Shown here: piece by piece, positions 17,203 through 26,770 of the stretch
How the letters are laid out: each line of letters opens with the position of its first letter
Numbering within the stretch: position 1 is the first letter of the stretch
From: Candidatus Brocadia sinica JPN1
Lineage (GTDB): Bacteria; Planctomycetota; Brocadiia; Brocadiales; Brocadiaceae
Length of the DNA: 64,000 bases
Direction of reading: 5' to 3'
Assembly (NCBI RefSeq): GCF_000949635.1
Contig: NZ_BAFN01000001.1
Location: forward strand, 2,405,672-2,469,671
The notes under the pieces: model-generated
The model's database searches: none
Told to the model about the DNA's origin: nothing
Seen by the model: only the letters and a program-made list of their open reading frames with translations
Program-made: the position numbers and the translations under genes

Positions 17203-18363
17203 TTATAAGATTACCATATTATCCCGGTGAATGACCTCATCATATAACTTATAACCAAGCACTTTGGCAATATGAGAGGTACTGCATCCTTTAATCTTCT
17301 CAATCTCTGCGGAAGAATAATTGGTTAGGCCGCGCGCCACAATCACACCATTTCCCTTTCCACAAATTGAAATAATATCCCCTTTATTAAAGGTACCCTC
17401 CACAGACACAATACCTGAGGCAAGTAAACTCTTTCCCTTATCTCTCAAGGCATGCATGGCACCATCGTCAATGTAAATCTTCCCTTTTGGTTTTATGGTG
17501 TAGCCTATCCACCGCTTGCGGCTTGCCAGCTTTTCTTCCTTTGGTAAAAACAATGTACCAACGTCCTCACCCTGCACAATCTTTTTTAATATACCGTTTG
17601 TTCTCCCGTTGGCAATAATGACGGCTTCTCCTGCATTTGTCACCACAGCTGCAGCCTCTAACTTGGTCTGCATGCCCCCCACGCCTCTTTTGGTTTTTAA
17701 ATCAAATGCCAATTGCCTTATTTCATCAGAGACATTCTCTACCATAGGGATAACCGCTGCCTTACCCTTCCCCGTTGGATACTTATCATACAGACCATCA
17801 ACGGAAGAAAGGATAATCAGTAACTCTGCATTCAGGAGGTTCGTTACCAGCGCAGAAAGCGCATCATTATCACCGAACTTGATTTCATCCACGGAAATCG
17901 TATCGTTTTCGTTCACCACGGGGATGGCATTGAGTTGAAAGAGTGCATGTATCGTATTGCAGGTATTCAGGTATCTTTGTCGTTCCTCAAAGTCCTCGCG
18001 GGTAAGAAGTATCTGCGCAGCATGGTAACCGTGTATTTTAAAACAATCATCATACATACTGATTAATTTGCTTTGACCTACTGCTGCAACCGCCTGCAGA
18101 TCGGGCAACGTAGCGGGTCTTTTCTCAATTCCAAGCTCCCCCATTCCAGAACCAATAGCCCCTGAACTCACAACGACAACATGGTACCCCATCTTGTTTA
18201 ATTCTACGGCCTGTCCGGCCAGGTTCTTTATCTGTTCTTTATCCAGATACCCATCATCGGTTGTCAGAACGCCGGTACCTATCTTAACAACGATCTTTTT
18301 AACCTTAGAGAGAATTTGATTCCGAATATCTTCTTTGTATTTCATAAAGCAGCAAGGCCTCAA
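17203..18363 (-). CDS. proB: Glutamate 5-kinase
   Basis: The enzyme phosphorylates glutamate in the first step of proline synthesis. The amino-acid kinase domain starts KKIVVKIGTGVLT and continues with VVVVSSGAIGSGMGELG, NENDTISVDEIKFGDNDALSA and KRGVGGMQTKLEAA. A C-terminal PUA domain covers about residues 295-380, from KGKIYIDDGAMHALRDKGKS. I accept the TTG start at 18363 because AGGAGGG lies seven bases upstream; the ATG at 18345 has no ribosome site. At 386 residues it is slightly longer than usual. ProA is not adjacent. Confidence 0.93.
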   Translation of the reverse strand: MRPCCFMKYKEDIRNQILSKVKKIVVKIGTGVLTTDDGYLDKEQIKNLAGQAVELNKMGYHVVVVSSGAIGSGMGELGIEKRPATLPDLQAVAAVGQSKLISMYDDCFKIHGYHAAQILLTREDFEERQRYLNTCNTIHALFQLNAIPVVNENDTISVDEIKFGDNDALSALVTNLLNAELLIILSSVDGLYDKYPTGKGKAAVIPMVENVSDEIRQLAFDLKTKRGVGGMQTKLEAAAVVTNAGEAVIIANGRTNGILKKIVQGEDVGTLFLPKEEKLASRKRWIGYTIKPKGKIYIDDGAMHALRDKGKSLLASGIVSVEGTFNKGDIISICGKGNGVIVARGLTNYSSAEIEKIKGCSTSHIAKVLGYKLYDEVIHRDNMVIL

Positions 18364-18787
18364 CTAAATCCCTCCTATCGTTCGACTGAGCTCACGACGA
18401 AGTCAAGGGGGGGCGAAGGGGGGTGTAAAAAACTTGCTAAAAAAGAAAGATTTTATACAGTAATACTATAAACATGATGCCGTCCCATTTCACCGGTTCT
18501 CGGGTCTTTGGATAAGCCCTTTGCAGGAAACACATATTGCCATCCCCCTCCCATAGATAAGCTTCGCCATCCGTTAAAAATCACCCGAAAGGGCGTCAAT
18601 GACTTTCATGGTATCTTCTTTTGTCATAACCGAAGGTCTTGAACTCATTCGGTTTATCGCTCATCGTTTTCTATTGACTAAAACAAATTAAGTCATTATA
18701 GTAAGAAAAATTTTATATAGAGTCAAGGAACATTGCGATATACAGAATTTTTCTGCATACTTAAATTGTTGGGCGATAACTTAATGT
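18364..18787. other. Intergenic region with a dispersed repeat
   Basis: It holds an inverted copy of the TTCGTCGTGAGC repeat at 18380-18403. Elsewhere, on the minus strand, a short frame (SVMTKEDTMKVIDALSGDF, about 18590-18650) resembles a gene start but ends at once. No gene is supported. Confidence 0.35.
18380..18403 (-). repeat. Dispersed repeat TTCGTCGTGAGC, inverted copy
   Basis: GTTCGACTGAGCTCACGACG reads as the complement of copies at 24023-24048 and 26690-26713. It is a short dispersed repeat with partial palindromy (GAGCTC centre). Confidence 0.6.
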
Positions 18788-19055
18788 ATGGATGAGAATA
18801 ATCTCTTTGCGTTTGTCTTGATGCCGTTCGATTCCAGATTCGACGACATCTACAGGTTCGGTATCAAAGAACCTGCGGGACAGATGGGCATTCTTGCTGA
18901 ACGTGTGGACGAATAGATCTATAGTGAGGGAATACTCGACCGTATATACCGGCAAATAGAACTCGCCGACATTATTATTGCGGACATGACCGGGCAAAAT
19001 CCAAACGTGTTTTATGAAGTGGGATACGCTCACGCAAAAGAAAAACTATCGCTAA
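18788..19055 (+). pseudogene. Nucleoside 2-deoxyribosyltransferase-like / TIR-like domain protein, broken by TAG
   Basis: ATG at 18788 opens LFAFVLMPFDSRFDDIYRFG, and after an in-frame TAG at 18914-18916 the same frame continues with EGILDRIYRQIELADIIIAD and MTGQNPNVFYEVGYAHAKEK. This is the first two-thirds of the small Rossmann-like NDT/TIR-like fold, with the acidic EVGYAHA motif that in relatives binds the ribose. The stop stands where relatives have Gln. The frame then runs into short AATTCC repeats and a RAYT gene, so the end is lost. Proteins of this type are common in defence and nucleotide-signalling contexts. Confidence 0.65.
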
Positions 19056-19110
19056 TTCCCAATTCCGGTCCCAATTCCAATTCCGGGGACACCATATTTA
19101 ATTATTGACA
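19056..19110. repeat. AATTCC direct repeats in front of RAYT
   Basis: Four short units of the AATTCC type lie just before the RAYT remnant, followed by GGGGACACCATATTTAATTA. Such leader sequences often accompany RAYT genes and mark the point where the previous pseudogene was cut. Confidence 0.5.
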
Positions 19111-19138
19111 CTGTTTTTAAAATAGTTAAGATGTGGCT

Positions 19139-19604
19139 ATGTCCAGGATTGCTCGTGTAGTAAAGCGCCAGAAGTACCACATCATATTACTCAGTGAGGA
19201 AATCGGCGTTTGCAGACATTTTTCTGCAATGAAGATTATGCGGCATACATAGACTTGATGGCCAGTGGTGTACGCGCTGGGCCGTTAAAGTATGGGCATA
19301 TTGCCTGATGCCAGATCATGTACACCTGATTACGGTTCCGCCTTCTGAGAAGGCACTTAGTCAGTCGATTGGCGAAGCGCATCGACGCTACATGCGTCGC
19401 GTGAACTTCCGGGAAGGTTGGAGAGGACACCCGTGGCAAGGCGTTTTGCCTCTTTTCCCATCGATAAAACCCATCTGTAATTGGCCGCACGCTATGTTGA
19501 ACCGAATCCTGTGAGAGCAAAGTTAGTTAAGAAACCACAGGGATACCGATGGAGCAGTGCACACGCACACATTTCTGGGCGAGACGATCGGCTTGTGCAT
19601 TAGT
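19139..19604 (+). pseudogene. RAYT (TnpA-REP) transposase, multiply frameshifted
   Basis: The start MSRIARVVKRQKYHIILLSE matches a typical RAYT N-terminus. The HUH region is intact in another frame as YCLMPDHVHLITVPPSEKAL, then SIGEAHRRYMRRVNFREGW and RGHPWQG. The catalytic-tyrosine helix that should read AARYVELNPV is in a third frame (AARYVEPNPV). At least three frameshifts make it non-functional. RAYTs mobilise or maintain REP palindromes; no intact copy exists in this window. Confidence 0.85.
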
Positions 19605-20187
19605 TTCGTCGCTTGAGATGTTTGCAGTTTTATAGCTCGGCTTGAAAACATCCTTGGGAGAATACTCCATAAACAGAAACCTGGCCCAAAGGGGCATCAA
19701 AAAAAATAGGAATCTCCAAAATTAAGTATAGTGTCTCCTGAATAATCTTTAGAAATTTCTCCGTTGCGGTTCTCCTTTATCGGCTATGTTTCCTGTGGTG
19801 AGGATTCCACTTAAAAAAATCAAATATGCCCTATTGGAGGACGGCTTTAAATCTCTGATTGCGGCGTAGCCGCGCTAGGAATTAGGTCAGATACAGAAAC
19901 ATCTTCGCTGCTTAGCCAGCTTCTCTAAAGCCGCCCTTGTTCTTCTGTTAATTGGATTTATGCTTGAACCATTGTATTTCTCTTCTCTATACATTGTATA
20001 AAAATCGTTACTTTTCTGAATGTTTATTTTTCCAATAAGAAAGATTTTTAAAAATGCCTATGAGTTTTTGTGCATTAAAAGTTTAAAATTTCTCGGGACC
20101 GTTTAAAAATATTGACAAACAGATGCCCGATAGGTAACATTTGCATTTCTTTTTACACATTAAATTATTATGATTAGGGCGATTGAA
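19605..20187. other. Intergenic region before tyrA
   Basis: There is no gene. An imperfect inverted pair (GACGGCTTTAAA near 19843 and CTAAAGCCGCCC near 19925) encloses the small hairpin GCGGCGTAGCCGC at about 19861, giving a long possible fold. A terminator for the RAYT region or a palindromic repeat would both fit. Confidence 0.35.
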
Positions 20188-21048
20188 ATGCAATTCGGAA
20201 CCGTCTGTATCATTGGACCGGGACTCATTGGTGGCTCCATTGGCCTGGGGTTGAAAAAGAGAAATTTGGCAAAGACCATTATTGGCGTCGGTTACAGGGT
20301 TTCTTCCATCGAAAATGCCTTGAGGATGCATGCCATTGACAGTGGAACCTTGGACATTAACGCGGCGGTGAAAGACGCTGATATTGTAATACTTGCCACA
20401 TCGGTAGACAAAATCATTGATACGGCAAAGAGTGTTATCCCTCTCATGAAATGCAACGCCATCCTCACTGATGTGGGAAGCACAAAAAATCACATTGTTC
20501 AACAAATTACTCATCATATGAGAAAAGACATCGCCTTTATTGGTGCGCATCCCATTGCAGGGTCAGAGCAAAGAGGCGTTGAATTTGCTTCGCCAGACCT
20601 TTTCGTAGGTTGCAACTGCATCATAATGCCTTCAAACAAAAATTCGACGGAATTGGAAACAATTTCCTCTTTGTGGCAACTTTTGGGAGCTAAAATAATA
20701 TATTTAGACCCACAACAACACGATGAAATATTAGCATGCGTAAGTCACTTGCCCCACCTGATCGCCTCTTGTTTGGTAAATTCAATTAAACAAGAATACC
20801 TCGTTTATGGCGCTAGTGGATTAAGGGATACCACAAGAATTGCATCAGGCGACCCGGAGCTATGGATAAATATCTTTGATCAAAATCGCGAAAATGTTAT
20901 AAAATCAATTGACCAATTTATGGGTGAGCTTGCTGGGTTTAGAAACGATCTTTTAAAGAAAAACGATACGTTGCTGCTTGACAGGTTAAAAAAGGCAAAG
21001 TTGTCACGTGATAGGGTGTTTCACAACAATTCAAAAAACAAGGCATAA
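20188..21048 (+). CDS. tyrA: Prephenate dehydrogenase (TyrA family)
   Basis: The enzyme oxidises prephenate or arogenate in tyrosine synthesis. The NAD-binding motif VCIIGPGLIGGSIGLGL is at the N-terminus, followed by the catalytic-region signatures DVGSTKNHIVQ, FIGAHPIAGSEQRGVEFA and SHLPHLIAS. I prefer the ATG at 20188 over 20170, because AGGG sits about nine bases before it. There is no ACT domain, so tyrosine feedback through ACT is not expected. The purL start lies 13 bases downstream, so the two are probably co-transcribed. Confidence 0.88.
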   Translation: MQFGTVCIIGPGLIGGSIGLGLKKRNLAKTIIGVGYRVSSIENALRMHAIDSGTLDINAAVKDADIVILATSVDKIIDTAKSVIPLMKCNAILTDVGSTKNHIVQQITHHMRKDIAFIGAHPIAGSEQRGVEFASPDLFVGCNCIIMPSNKNSTELETISSLWQLLGAKIIYLDPQQHDEILACVSHLPHLIASCLVNSIKQEYLVYGASGLRDTTRIASGDPELWINIFDQNRENVIKSIDQFMGELAGFRNDLLKKNDTLLLDRLKKAKLSRDRVFHNNSKNKA

Positions 21049-21061
21049 ACAAATAAATCCT

Positions 21062-23926
21062 ATGTACTCAAGAATTGAAGTATTTTTTAAGGATGAGATT
21101 CCTGATCCTTTAGGAAACAATATACGATCAGAGATCGAGGCATTCAATTTCTCTGGAGTTACAAACGTCAGGGTCCGCCAAGTTTATATCATATTTGGGA
21201 ATGCAGATAAAAACGTTCTGGACGCTATTGCCCAGAAACTCCTGGTGGATGCGATTACACAAGACTATCAGATTTTGGACTTCGGACATCTGATTTCGGA
21301 TTTTGGACACCATATTGTCGAAATTAGCCGTAAACCTGGCGTCATGGACCCTATCGAGCAATCGGTTTTGAAGGCACTTCGTGACATAGGAATAAACATA
21401 GATGGCGTTAAAACCGCTCAAAAGTATCTAATCGATGGGAATATATCAAATGAAGCAATCCGCAGCATAGCAACTAAAGTCCTTGCAAACACAAAGATAG
21501 AAGATATCTTTATTTACCCGGAAACACCCAGTTACGATCATGGCAATATTCAGTATTCCTTTAAAAAACAAATCATTCCTTTATTACATGCAGACAATAA
21601 ACAGTTGGAAGAAATAAGTGCCCGTGGCCAGTTATCCTTAAATTTACAAGAGATGCTATCTATCCAAAAATATTTCAGATCTATTAAACGTGAACCTACC
21701 GACGTCGAACTCGAGACAATTGCACAAACATGGTCTGAACACTGCGTCCATAAAACCTTCAAAGGTATTATCGATTTCGGCGGGAAGAAAATCGATAATT
21801 TATTAAAAAACACCATTATGAAGGCAACCAGTGAACTGAACAAACCCTGGTGTGTTTCTGTATTTAAAGACAACGCAGGTATCGTACATTTTGACAATAA
21901 TTATAACATTTGCTTCAAAGTAGAAACCCATAACCACCCCTCCGCCATAGAGCCTTATGGAGGCGCCAACACCGGCGTTGGGGGTGTAATCAGGGACGTA
22001 ATGGGCACAGGGTTGGGAGGAAAGCCCATCCTTAATACGGATGTATTTTGTTTCGGTATACCGGACACCCCACTGGATAACGTCCCCAAAGGCGCCTTAC
22101 ATCCAAAAAGGATTTTTAAAGGTGTTGTTGCCGGCGTAAGAGATTATGGCAACCGCATGGGCATCCCCACTGCTAACGGCGCTATCTTCTTTGATGAGCG
22201 ATATATTGGCAATCCCTTGGTCTTTTGCGGAACTGTGGGTCTTATACCCAAGAATAAATGTCAAAAAGATGCCCATCCCAATGACCTCATCGTTGTTGCC
22301 GGTGGCAGAACAGGACGAGACGGCATCCACGGAGCCACGTTCTCTTCCGCAGAATTACATGAACAATCTGAACAGATGTCCGGTGGCGCTGTACAGATCG
22401 GCAATGCAATAACAGAAAAGGCATTGTTAGACGTGCTTTTACAGGCCCGTGATAAAGGGCTGTACAATTGCATCACCGATTGTGGCGCCGGGGGTTTATC
22501 CTCTGCAATTGGAGAAATGGGGCAAGACCTGGGAGCCCTGGTAAATTTAGAAAAGGTGCCCCTTAAATACGAAGGGCTTTCCTACACCGAAATCTGGATT
22601 TCAGAGGCGCAGGAACGCATGGTACTCGCCGTTCCACCAGAAAAAGAAAATGATATCCTTGACCTATTTAAGGCAGAAAACGTTGAGGCAACGGTCATCG
22701 GAAGATTCACAAACGATAAAATATTGCGCCTGTTTTATAATTTCCATCTGGTTGGCGAAATAGAAATGGATTTTCTCCACAAAGGTATACCAAGACTGGA
22801 ACGCAAAGCTACATGGCATAGACCTGTCTTTGAGGAACCTGCCCTACCTGAAAAAGAAGATTTTGGAACTGATTTAAAAAAGATACTTTCTTCATGGAAT
22901 GTCTGTAGCAAAGAATGGGTCATACGCCAATACGACCATGAGGTACAGGGTGGCAGCGTGCTGAAACCCCTTCAAGGTATACATAATGATGGACCAGGTG
23001 ACGCATGTATTGTTACCCCTGTACTGGGGTCTAAAAAAGGTATTATCGTATCCAATGGCATGAACCCACGATACGGCGACATAGATCCCTACCACATGGC
23101 CTCATCCGCCATTGATGAGGCACTCAGGCAGATCATCGCCGTTGGTGGAAGCTTAGAACAGGTCGCGCTCTTGGACAATTTCTGCTGGGGCAACACCAAC
23201 AAGCACGACCGTCTCGGTAGCCTTGTGAGGGCTGCACAGGCTTGCTATGACATTGCTGTCGCATATGGAACTCCCTTTATCTCCGGAAAAGACAGCCTGA
23301 ATAACGAATTCGTCACGGATAAAGAAACAATTGTAATACCTCCAACTTTACTCATTTCTGCCATTTCGGTAATGGAAGACGTTCGGAATGCCGTATCAAT
23401 GGATATCAAAGCGCCTGGCAATCTGGTCTATATTGTAGGACTCACTCGTCCAGAGTTAGGTGGTTCGCATTATTACTACATCCACGGCTATAAAGGAAAT
23501 AATGTCCCAAAGGTAGACCCTGTCTTAGGGAAAAAGGTTATGAATGCCTTATCACAGGCAACAAAATGCAGGATTGTAATGTCTTGTCATGACTGCTCAG
23601 AAGGCGGTCTTGCCGTTGCTGCCGCAGAAATGGCTTTTGCCGGCGGCTATGGCATGTCGCTTAACCTTTCTGGCGTAATCACAGAAGGCCCTATTCATAG
23701 AAATGACACCATTCTTTTTTCTGAATCAAACAGCCGCTTTATTGTTGAGGTGCGACCTGAGCATCAGAAGGAATTTGAAATGATTACAAAAGATGTTCCT
23801 TGTGGCTTAATCGGAAAGGTTACATCAGAACCCTTTCTCAAAATCCATGGCTTAAACAACAAACTCGTTGTTCGTGAAAACATTTACGACTTGAAAGAGT
23901 CGTGGCAATCACCGCTGAGGTGGTAA
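21062..23926 (+). CDS. purL: Phosphoribosylformylglycinamidine synthase, PurS-PurL fusion
   Basis: The ATP-dependent enzyme makes FGAM in purine synthesis. From the ATG at 21062 it has 954 residues. An N-terminal PurS-like region (starts SRIEVFFKDEIPDPLGNNI) of about 80 residues, with a further small domain to about 190, precedes the PurL core. PurL motifs include WSEHCVHKTF, VETHNHPSAIEPYGGANTG, GGRTGRDGIHGATFSS, DCGAGGLSSAIGEMG and SGKDSLNNEF. There is no C-terminal glutaminase, so a separate PurQ must supply ammonia. Upstream start codons in the tyrA tail are less likely. Confidence 0.92.
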   Translation: MYSRIEVFFKDEIPDPLGNNIRSEIEAFNFSGVTNVRVRQVYIIFGNADKNVLDAIAQKLLVDAITQDYQILDFGHLISDFGHHIVEISRKPGVMDPIEQSVLKALRDIGINIDGVKTAQKYLIDGNISNEAIRSIATKVLANTKIEDIFIYPETPSYDHGNIQYSFKKQIIPLLHADNKQLEEISARGQLSLNLQEMLSIQKYFRSIKREPTDVELETIAQTWSEHCVHKTFKGIIDFGGKKIDNLLKNTIMKATSELNKPWCVSVFKDNAGIVHFDNNYNICFKVETHNHPSAIEPYGGANTGVGGVIRDVMGTGLGGKPILNTDVFCFGIPDTPLDNVPKGALHPKRIFKGVVAGVRDYGNRMGIPTANGAIFFDERYIGNPLVFCGTVGLIPKNKCQKDAHPNDLIVVAGGRTGRDGIHGATFSSAELHEQSEQMSGGAVQIGNAITEKALLDVLLQARDKGLYNCITDCGAGGLSSAIGEMGQDLGALVNLEKVPLKYEGLSYTEIWISEAQERMVLAVPPEKENDILDLFKAENVEATVIGRFTNDKILRLFYNFHLVGEIEMDFLHKGIPRLERKATWHRPVFEEPALPEKEDFGTDLKKILSSWNVCSKEWVIRQYDHEVQGGSVLKPLQGIHNDGPGDACIVTPVLGSKKGIIVSNGMNPRYGDIDPYHMASSAIDEALRQIIAVGGSLEQVALLDNFCWGNTNKHDRLGSLVRAAQACYDIAVAYGTPFISGKDSLNNEFVTDKETIVIPPTLLISAISVMEDVRNAVSMDIKAPGNLVYIVGLTRPELGGSHYYYIHGYKGNNVPKVDPVLGKKVMNALSQATKCRIVMSCHDCSEGGLAVAAAEMAFAGGYGMSLNLSGVITEGPIHRNDTILFSESNSRFIVEVRPEHQKEFEMITKDVPCGLIGKVTSEPFLKIHGLNNKLVVRENIYDLKESWQSPLRW

Positions 23927-24224
23927 ATAGTTAATTTTCATTTAAAAATATCACTACTCTGTCATTCCGTGCCTGACACGGAATCCAGTGTTATATCCAT
24001 TAAATCCAGTTTTGTAAGGAGAACTTCGTCGTGAGCGCTTAGTCGAACAATTAAGCGTAAAACGAATCCACATGTTGCCCGCAAAATACCCGAAAGAACA
24101 CGAAATTATTTTCTGGATGAATTCAAAAACATATCGTTAGTGCTTTTTTTGCGCATTTCATGGTTCTTAAAGGAAGAGTATAGAAAGGGTTGTAAATCAA
24201 AATTATGCTTGCTATACTAACTTT
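23927..24224. other. Intergenic region with a dispersed repeat
   Basis: It contains the CTTCGTCGTGAGCGCTTAGT repeat at 24023-24048, preceded by a CGTGCCTGACACGGAATCCA-type stretch. No gene is seen. Confidence 0.4.
24023..24048 (+). repeat. Dispersed repeat TTCGTCGTGAGC, direct copy
   Basis: It is nearly identical to the copy at 26690-26713 (GCGCTTAGTC versus GCGCTCAGTC) and is present in complement at 18380. Confidence 0.6.
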
Positions 24225-24593
24225 ATGAAAAACGGGAGAATTAAAAAGTATGCGGAATTAAGTGAAAAATACTTACATGACGCTGAAATCCTCTTGAAGA
24301 AGGGTGACCCATCACAGGCATCTGAAAAACTCTGGGGCGCAACGGCCACGATTGTTAAAGCAATTGCTGCACAACGCAAAAAAACGCTGAAAACTCATGA
24401 GGGTATAAAGTTCTTCCTGGCCCAGATTGCACGGGAACTCAATGACGAAAGCGTCAACAATGTATCCCTCGTAGCAGAAGGGCTGCATCAAAACTTCTAT
24501 GAAAACGCAGAACACCCCGACTCCGTAAAAAAAGGCGCAAAGACGATAAAACAATTTGTTACAAGAATGCGCAACCGGTTTAGCCTCAATTAA
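24225..24593 (+). CDS. PaREP1/HEPN-like small protein
   Basis: The 122-residue all-helical protein begins ELSEKYLHDAEILLKKGDPS and has SEKLWGATATIVKAIA, the first helices of PaREP1-type HEPN-fold proteins. A late GLHQNFYENAEHPD replaces the RxxxxH of nuclease HEPN domains, so ribonuclease activity is not expected. HEPN proteins of this size often pair with a nucleotidyltransferase (MNT), but none lies here. It is 34 bases upstream of a membrane protein gene. Confidence 0.72.
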   Translation: MKNGRIKKYAELSEKYLHDAEILLKKGDPSQASEKLWGATATIVKAIAAQRKKTLKTHEGIKFFLAQIARELNDESVNNVSLVAEGLHQNFYENAEHPDSVKKGAKTIKQFVTRMRNRFSLN

Positions 24594-24627
24594 AATATAT
24601 GTAACAATTTAGTTTTTTGAATAAAAT

Positions 24628-25122
24628 ATGAAGTTTTTATCAAAAATTGAAAGAATAGCAGTACTGCTTTTCATAGCAATTGGTAATACGCTTTTAATCA
24701 GTCACATGATAACAGCAGTTTTCAGAATTTTTGGCTTGAGTAGATTGTCGCAATTCCTTTACCTCCTAAACTTCGTTGTTCTATTTTTAATTCTTGGATA
24801 TTTCTGGAAAAAATGGGCGCACTCAAAATTGGTTATAGTAACCGGGATTTTCATTATGCTGATCGGTCTAAGCTTAATTGCCCTCTCACCAGCGCGACTC
24901 CCGTTTCCTGCTAATATTGCAGCATTTCAGTTTTTTATATTATTTGCACCATTTGTATTGATTTCACCCATTTTAGGACCGATCGCTTTAATCTACGCTC
25001 ATTTCCGGGGATTGTTGAAAGACCAAAGCCAATTACAAATTAGCCAGTCGCAATCATCATTTCGACAAGCACCTGAACCTCCGGAGGTTTTGGCGGCAAA
25101 CAATCGAAAGATCAAAGATTAG
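24628..25122 (+). CDS. Hypothetical four-helix membrane protein
   Basis: The 164-residue protein has about four transmembrane segments (IAVLLFIAIGNTLLIS, FLYLLNFVVLFLILGYF, LVIVTGIFIMLIGLSLIAL, FFILFAPFVLISPILGPIA). A short cytoplasmic tail rich in Gln and Ser follows. No family is recognised. It lies between the HEPN-like gene and a second membrane-anchored hypothetical, whose frame overlaps its end. Confidence 0.6.
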   Translation: MKFLSKIERIAVLLFIAIGNTLLISHMITAVFRIFGLSRLSQFLYLLNFVVLFLILGYFWKKWAHSKLVIVTGIFIMLIGLSLIALSPARLPFPANIAAFQFFILFAPFVLISPILGPIALIYAHFRGLLKDQSQLQISQSQSSFRQAPEPPEVLAANNRKIKD

Positions 25123-25159
25123 AAACCACATCAGCTTAGCCGTAGGAATTGTAGCTTTA

Positions 25160-25936
25160 TTGATAATTGCTTTGCCAATTTACTTTGTCTTCCACAGCGG
25201 ACAAAGAGACACTATTTTAAAAGATGATCCGCATGTTGGGCGGATAGTAAGTTTCAATCTTCCTTTGGCATACTCCAGCGATTGCGTTGGTTGCGGTGGA
25301 TCAGAAAGAGCTTTGAAAATCAATCGCGATTTAGCATGCATTGAGGACATTGATTCGGTGAGTGCTCAGTACTATAAAGACAAATTTTACAATGTGAGTT
25401 ACGTTCCGTCTGATATGAAGTTTGAAGTAATAGAAGTTATTGATGTCGAAAGTTACGGCATACGGCAGATCGGCGGATCGGGATATAGCCTTGCAGTTTT
25501 GAAGGATGAGAATGGGTTGCTTTCCACCGAGTTGCTTAGTTCTATTGATGACGATGGTCCTTGCTGCAATCGGATGACACCGCATTTAGAAAAATTATTC
25601 AGGTACATTGAGAAGAATGGCAAGGCAAGGGTACTAGCAACTGTCTATGACTTAAATTCAAATAAGTCTGATACAGTAACCCAGCAATTTGTACTTAATG
25701 CTCTCAATACAGCGCCATCAAAATATAGATTTTCTAATCCTGAAGTGATGGCGAGTTCAATTCCAGGGATGTTGGGAATTGCCGTTGATGTAGACGCAGA
25801 TTCATTGGTATATTTGGTTGCTTCAAGGTTGGATTATAAGATTTGGGAAATTACCGGACTTGACGCCGATTACCTGAGCACACTGACACAATCTGAAATT
25901 TCTGGGATGAAGCGATCTCCAATTAATTCGAGATAG
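25160..25936 (+). CDS. Hypothetical membrane-anchored protein with cysteine pairs
   Basis: The TTG at 25160 gives 258 residues, but it falls inside a hydrophobic helix (HISLAVGIVALLIIALPIYF). The frame is open upstream into the end of the preceding gene, so the true start is probably earlier and the genes overlap. The extracytoplasmic part has SDCVGCGGSE and GPCCNRM, which could form disulfides or bind metal, followed by a beta-rich region. No family is recognised. It and the four-helix protein may form one membrane complex. Confidence 0.5.
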   Translation: MIIALPIYFVFHSGQRDTILKDDPHVGRIVSFNLPLAYSSDCVGCGGSERALKINRDLACIEDIDSVSAQYYKDKFYNVSYVPSDMKFEVIEVIDVESYGIRQIGGSGYSLAVLKDENGLLSTELLSSIDDDGPCCNRMTPHLEKLFRYIEKNGKARVLATVYDLNSNKSDTVTQQFVLNALNTAPSKYRFSNPEVMASSIPGMLGIAVDVDADSLVYLVASRLDYKIWEITGLDADYLSTLTQSEISGMKRSPINSR

Positions 25937-26644
<708 letters not shown>

Positions 26645-26689
26645 GTGGATAGGTCAGAATCAAAGTATTTCAGATTTACGATTTTGGAC

Positions 26690-26713
26690 TTCGTCGTGAG
26701 CGCTCAGTCGAAC
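26690..26713 (+). repeat. Dispersed repeat TTCGTCGTGAGC inside an inverted repeat
   Basis: The repeat is bracketed by AGATTTACGATTTT (about 26671) and AAAATCGTAAATC (about 26726), which are complementary. The whole forms a long stem with the repeat in the loop. Confidence 0.6.
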
Positions 26714-26725
26714 AATCTGGGATTT

Positions 26726-26764
26726 AAAATCGTAAATCGTAAATCGTAAATCGCAAATCGCAAA
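26726..26764 (+). repeat. Heptamer tandem repeat AAATCGT/AAATCGC
   Basis: Five tandem heptamers, three ending in T and two in C, lie a few bases upstream of the DUF1015 start. They could affect its expression through slippage. Confidence 0.75.
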
Positions 26765-26770
26765 TTTACC

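Noticed and set aside
26726..26764. Heptamer array as a CRISPR
   Set aside because: The units are seven bases with no spacers, and no cas gene is near.
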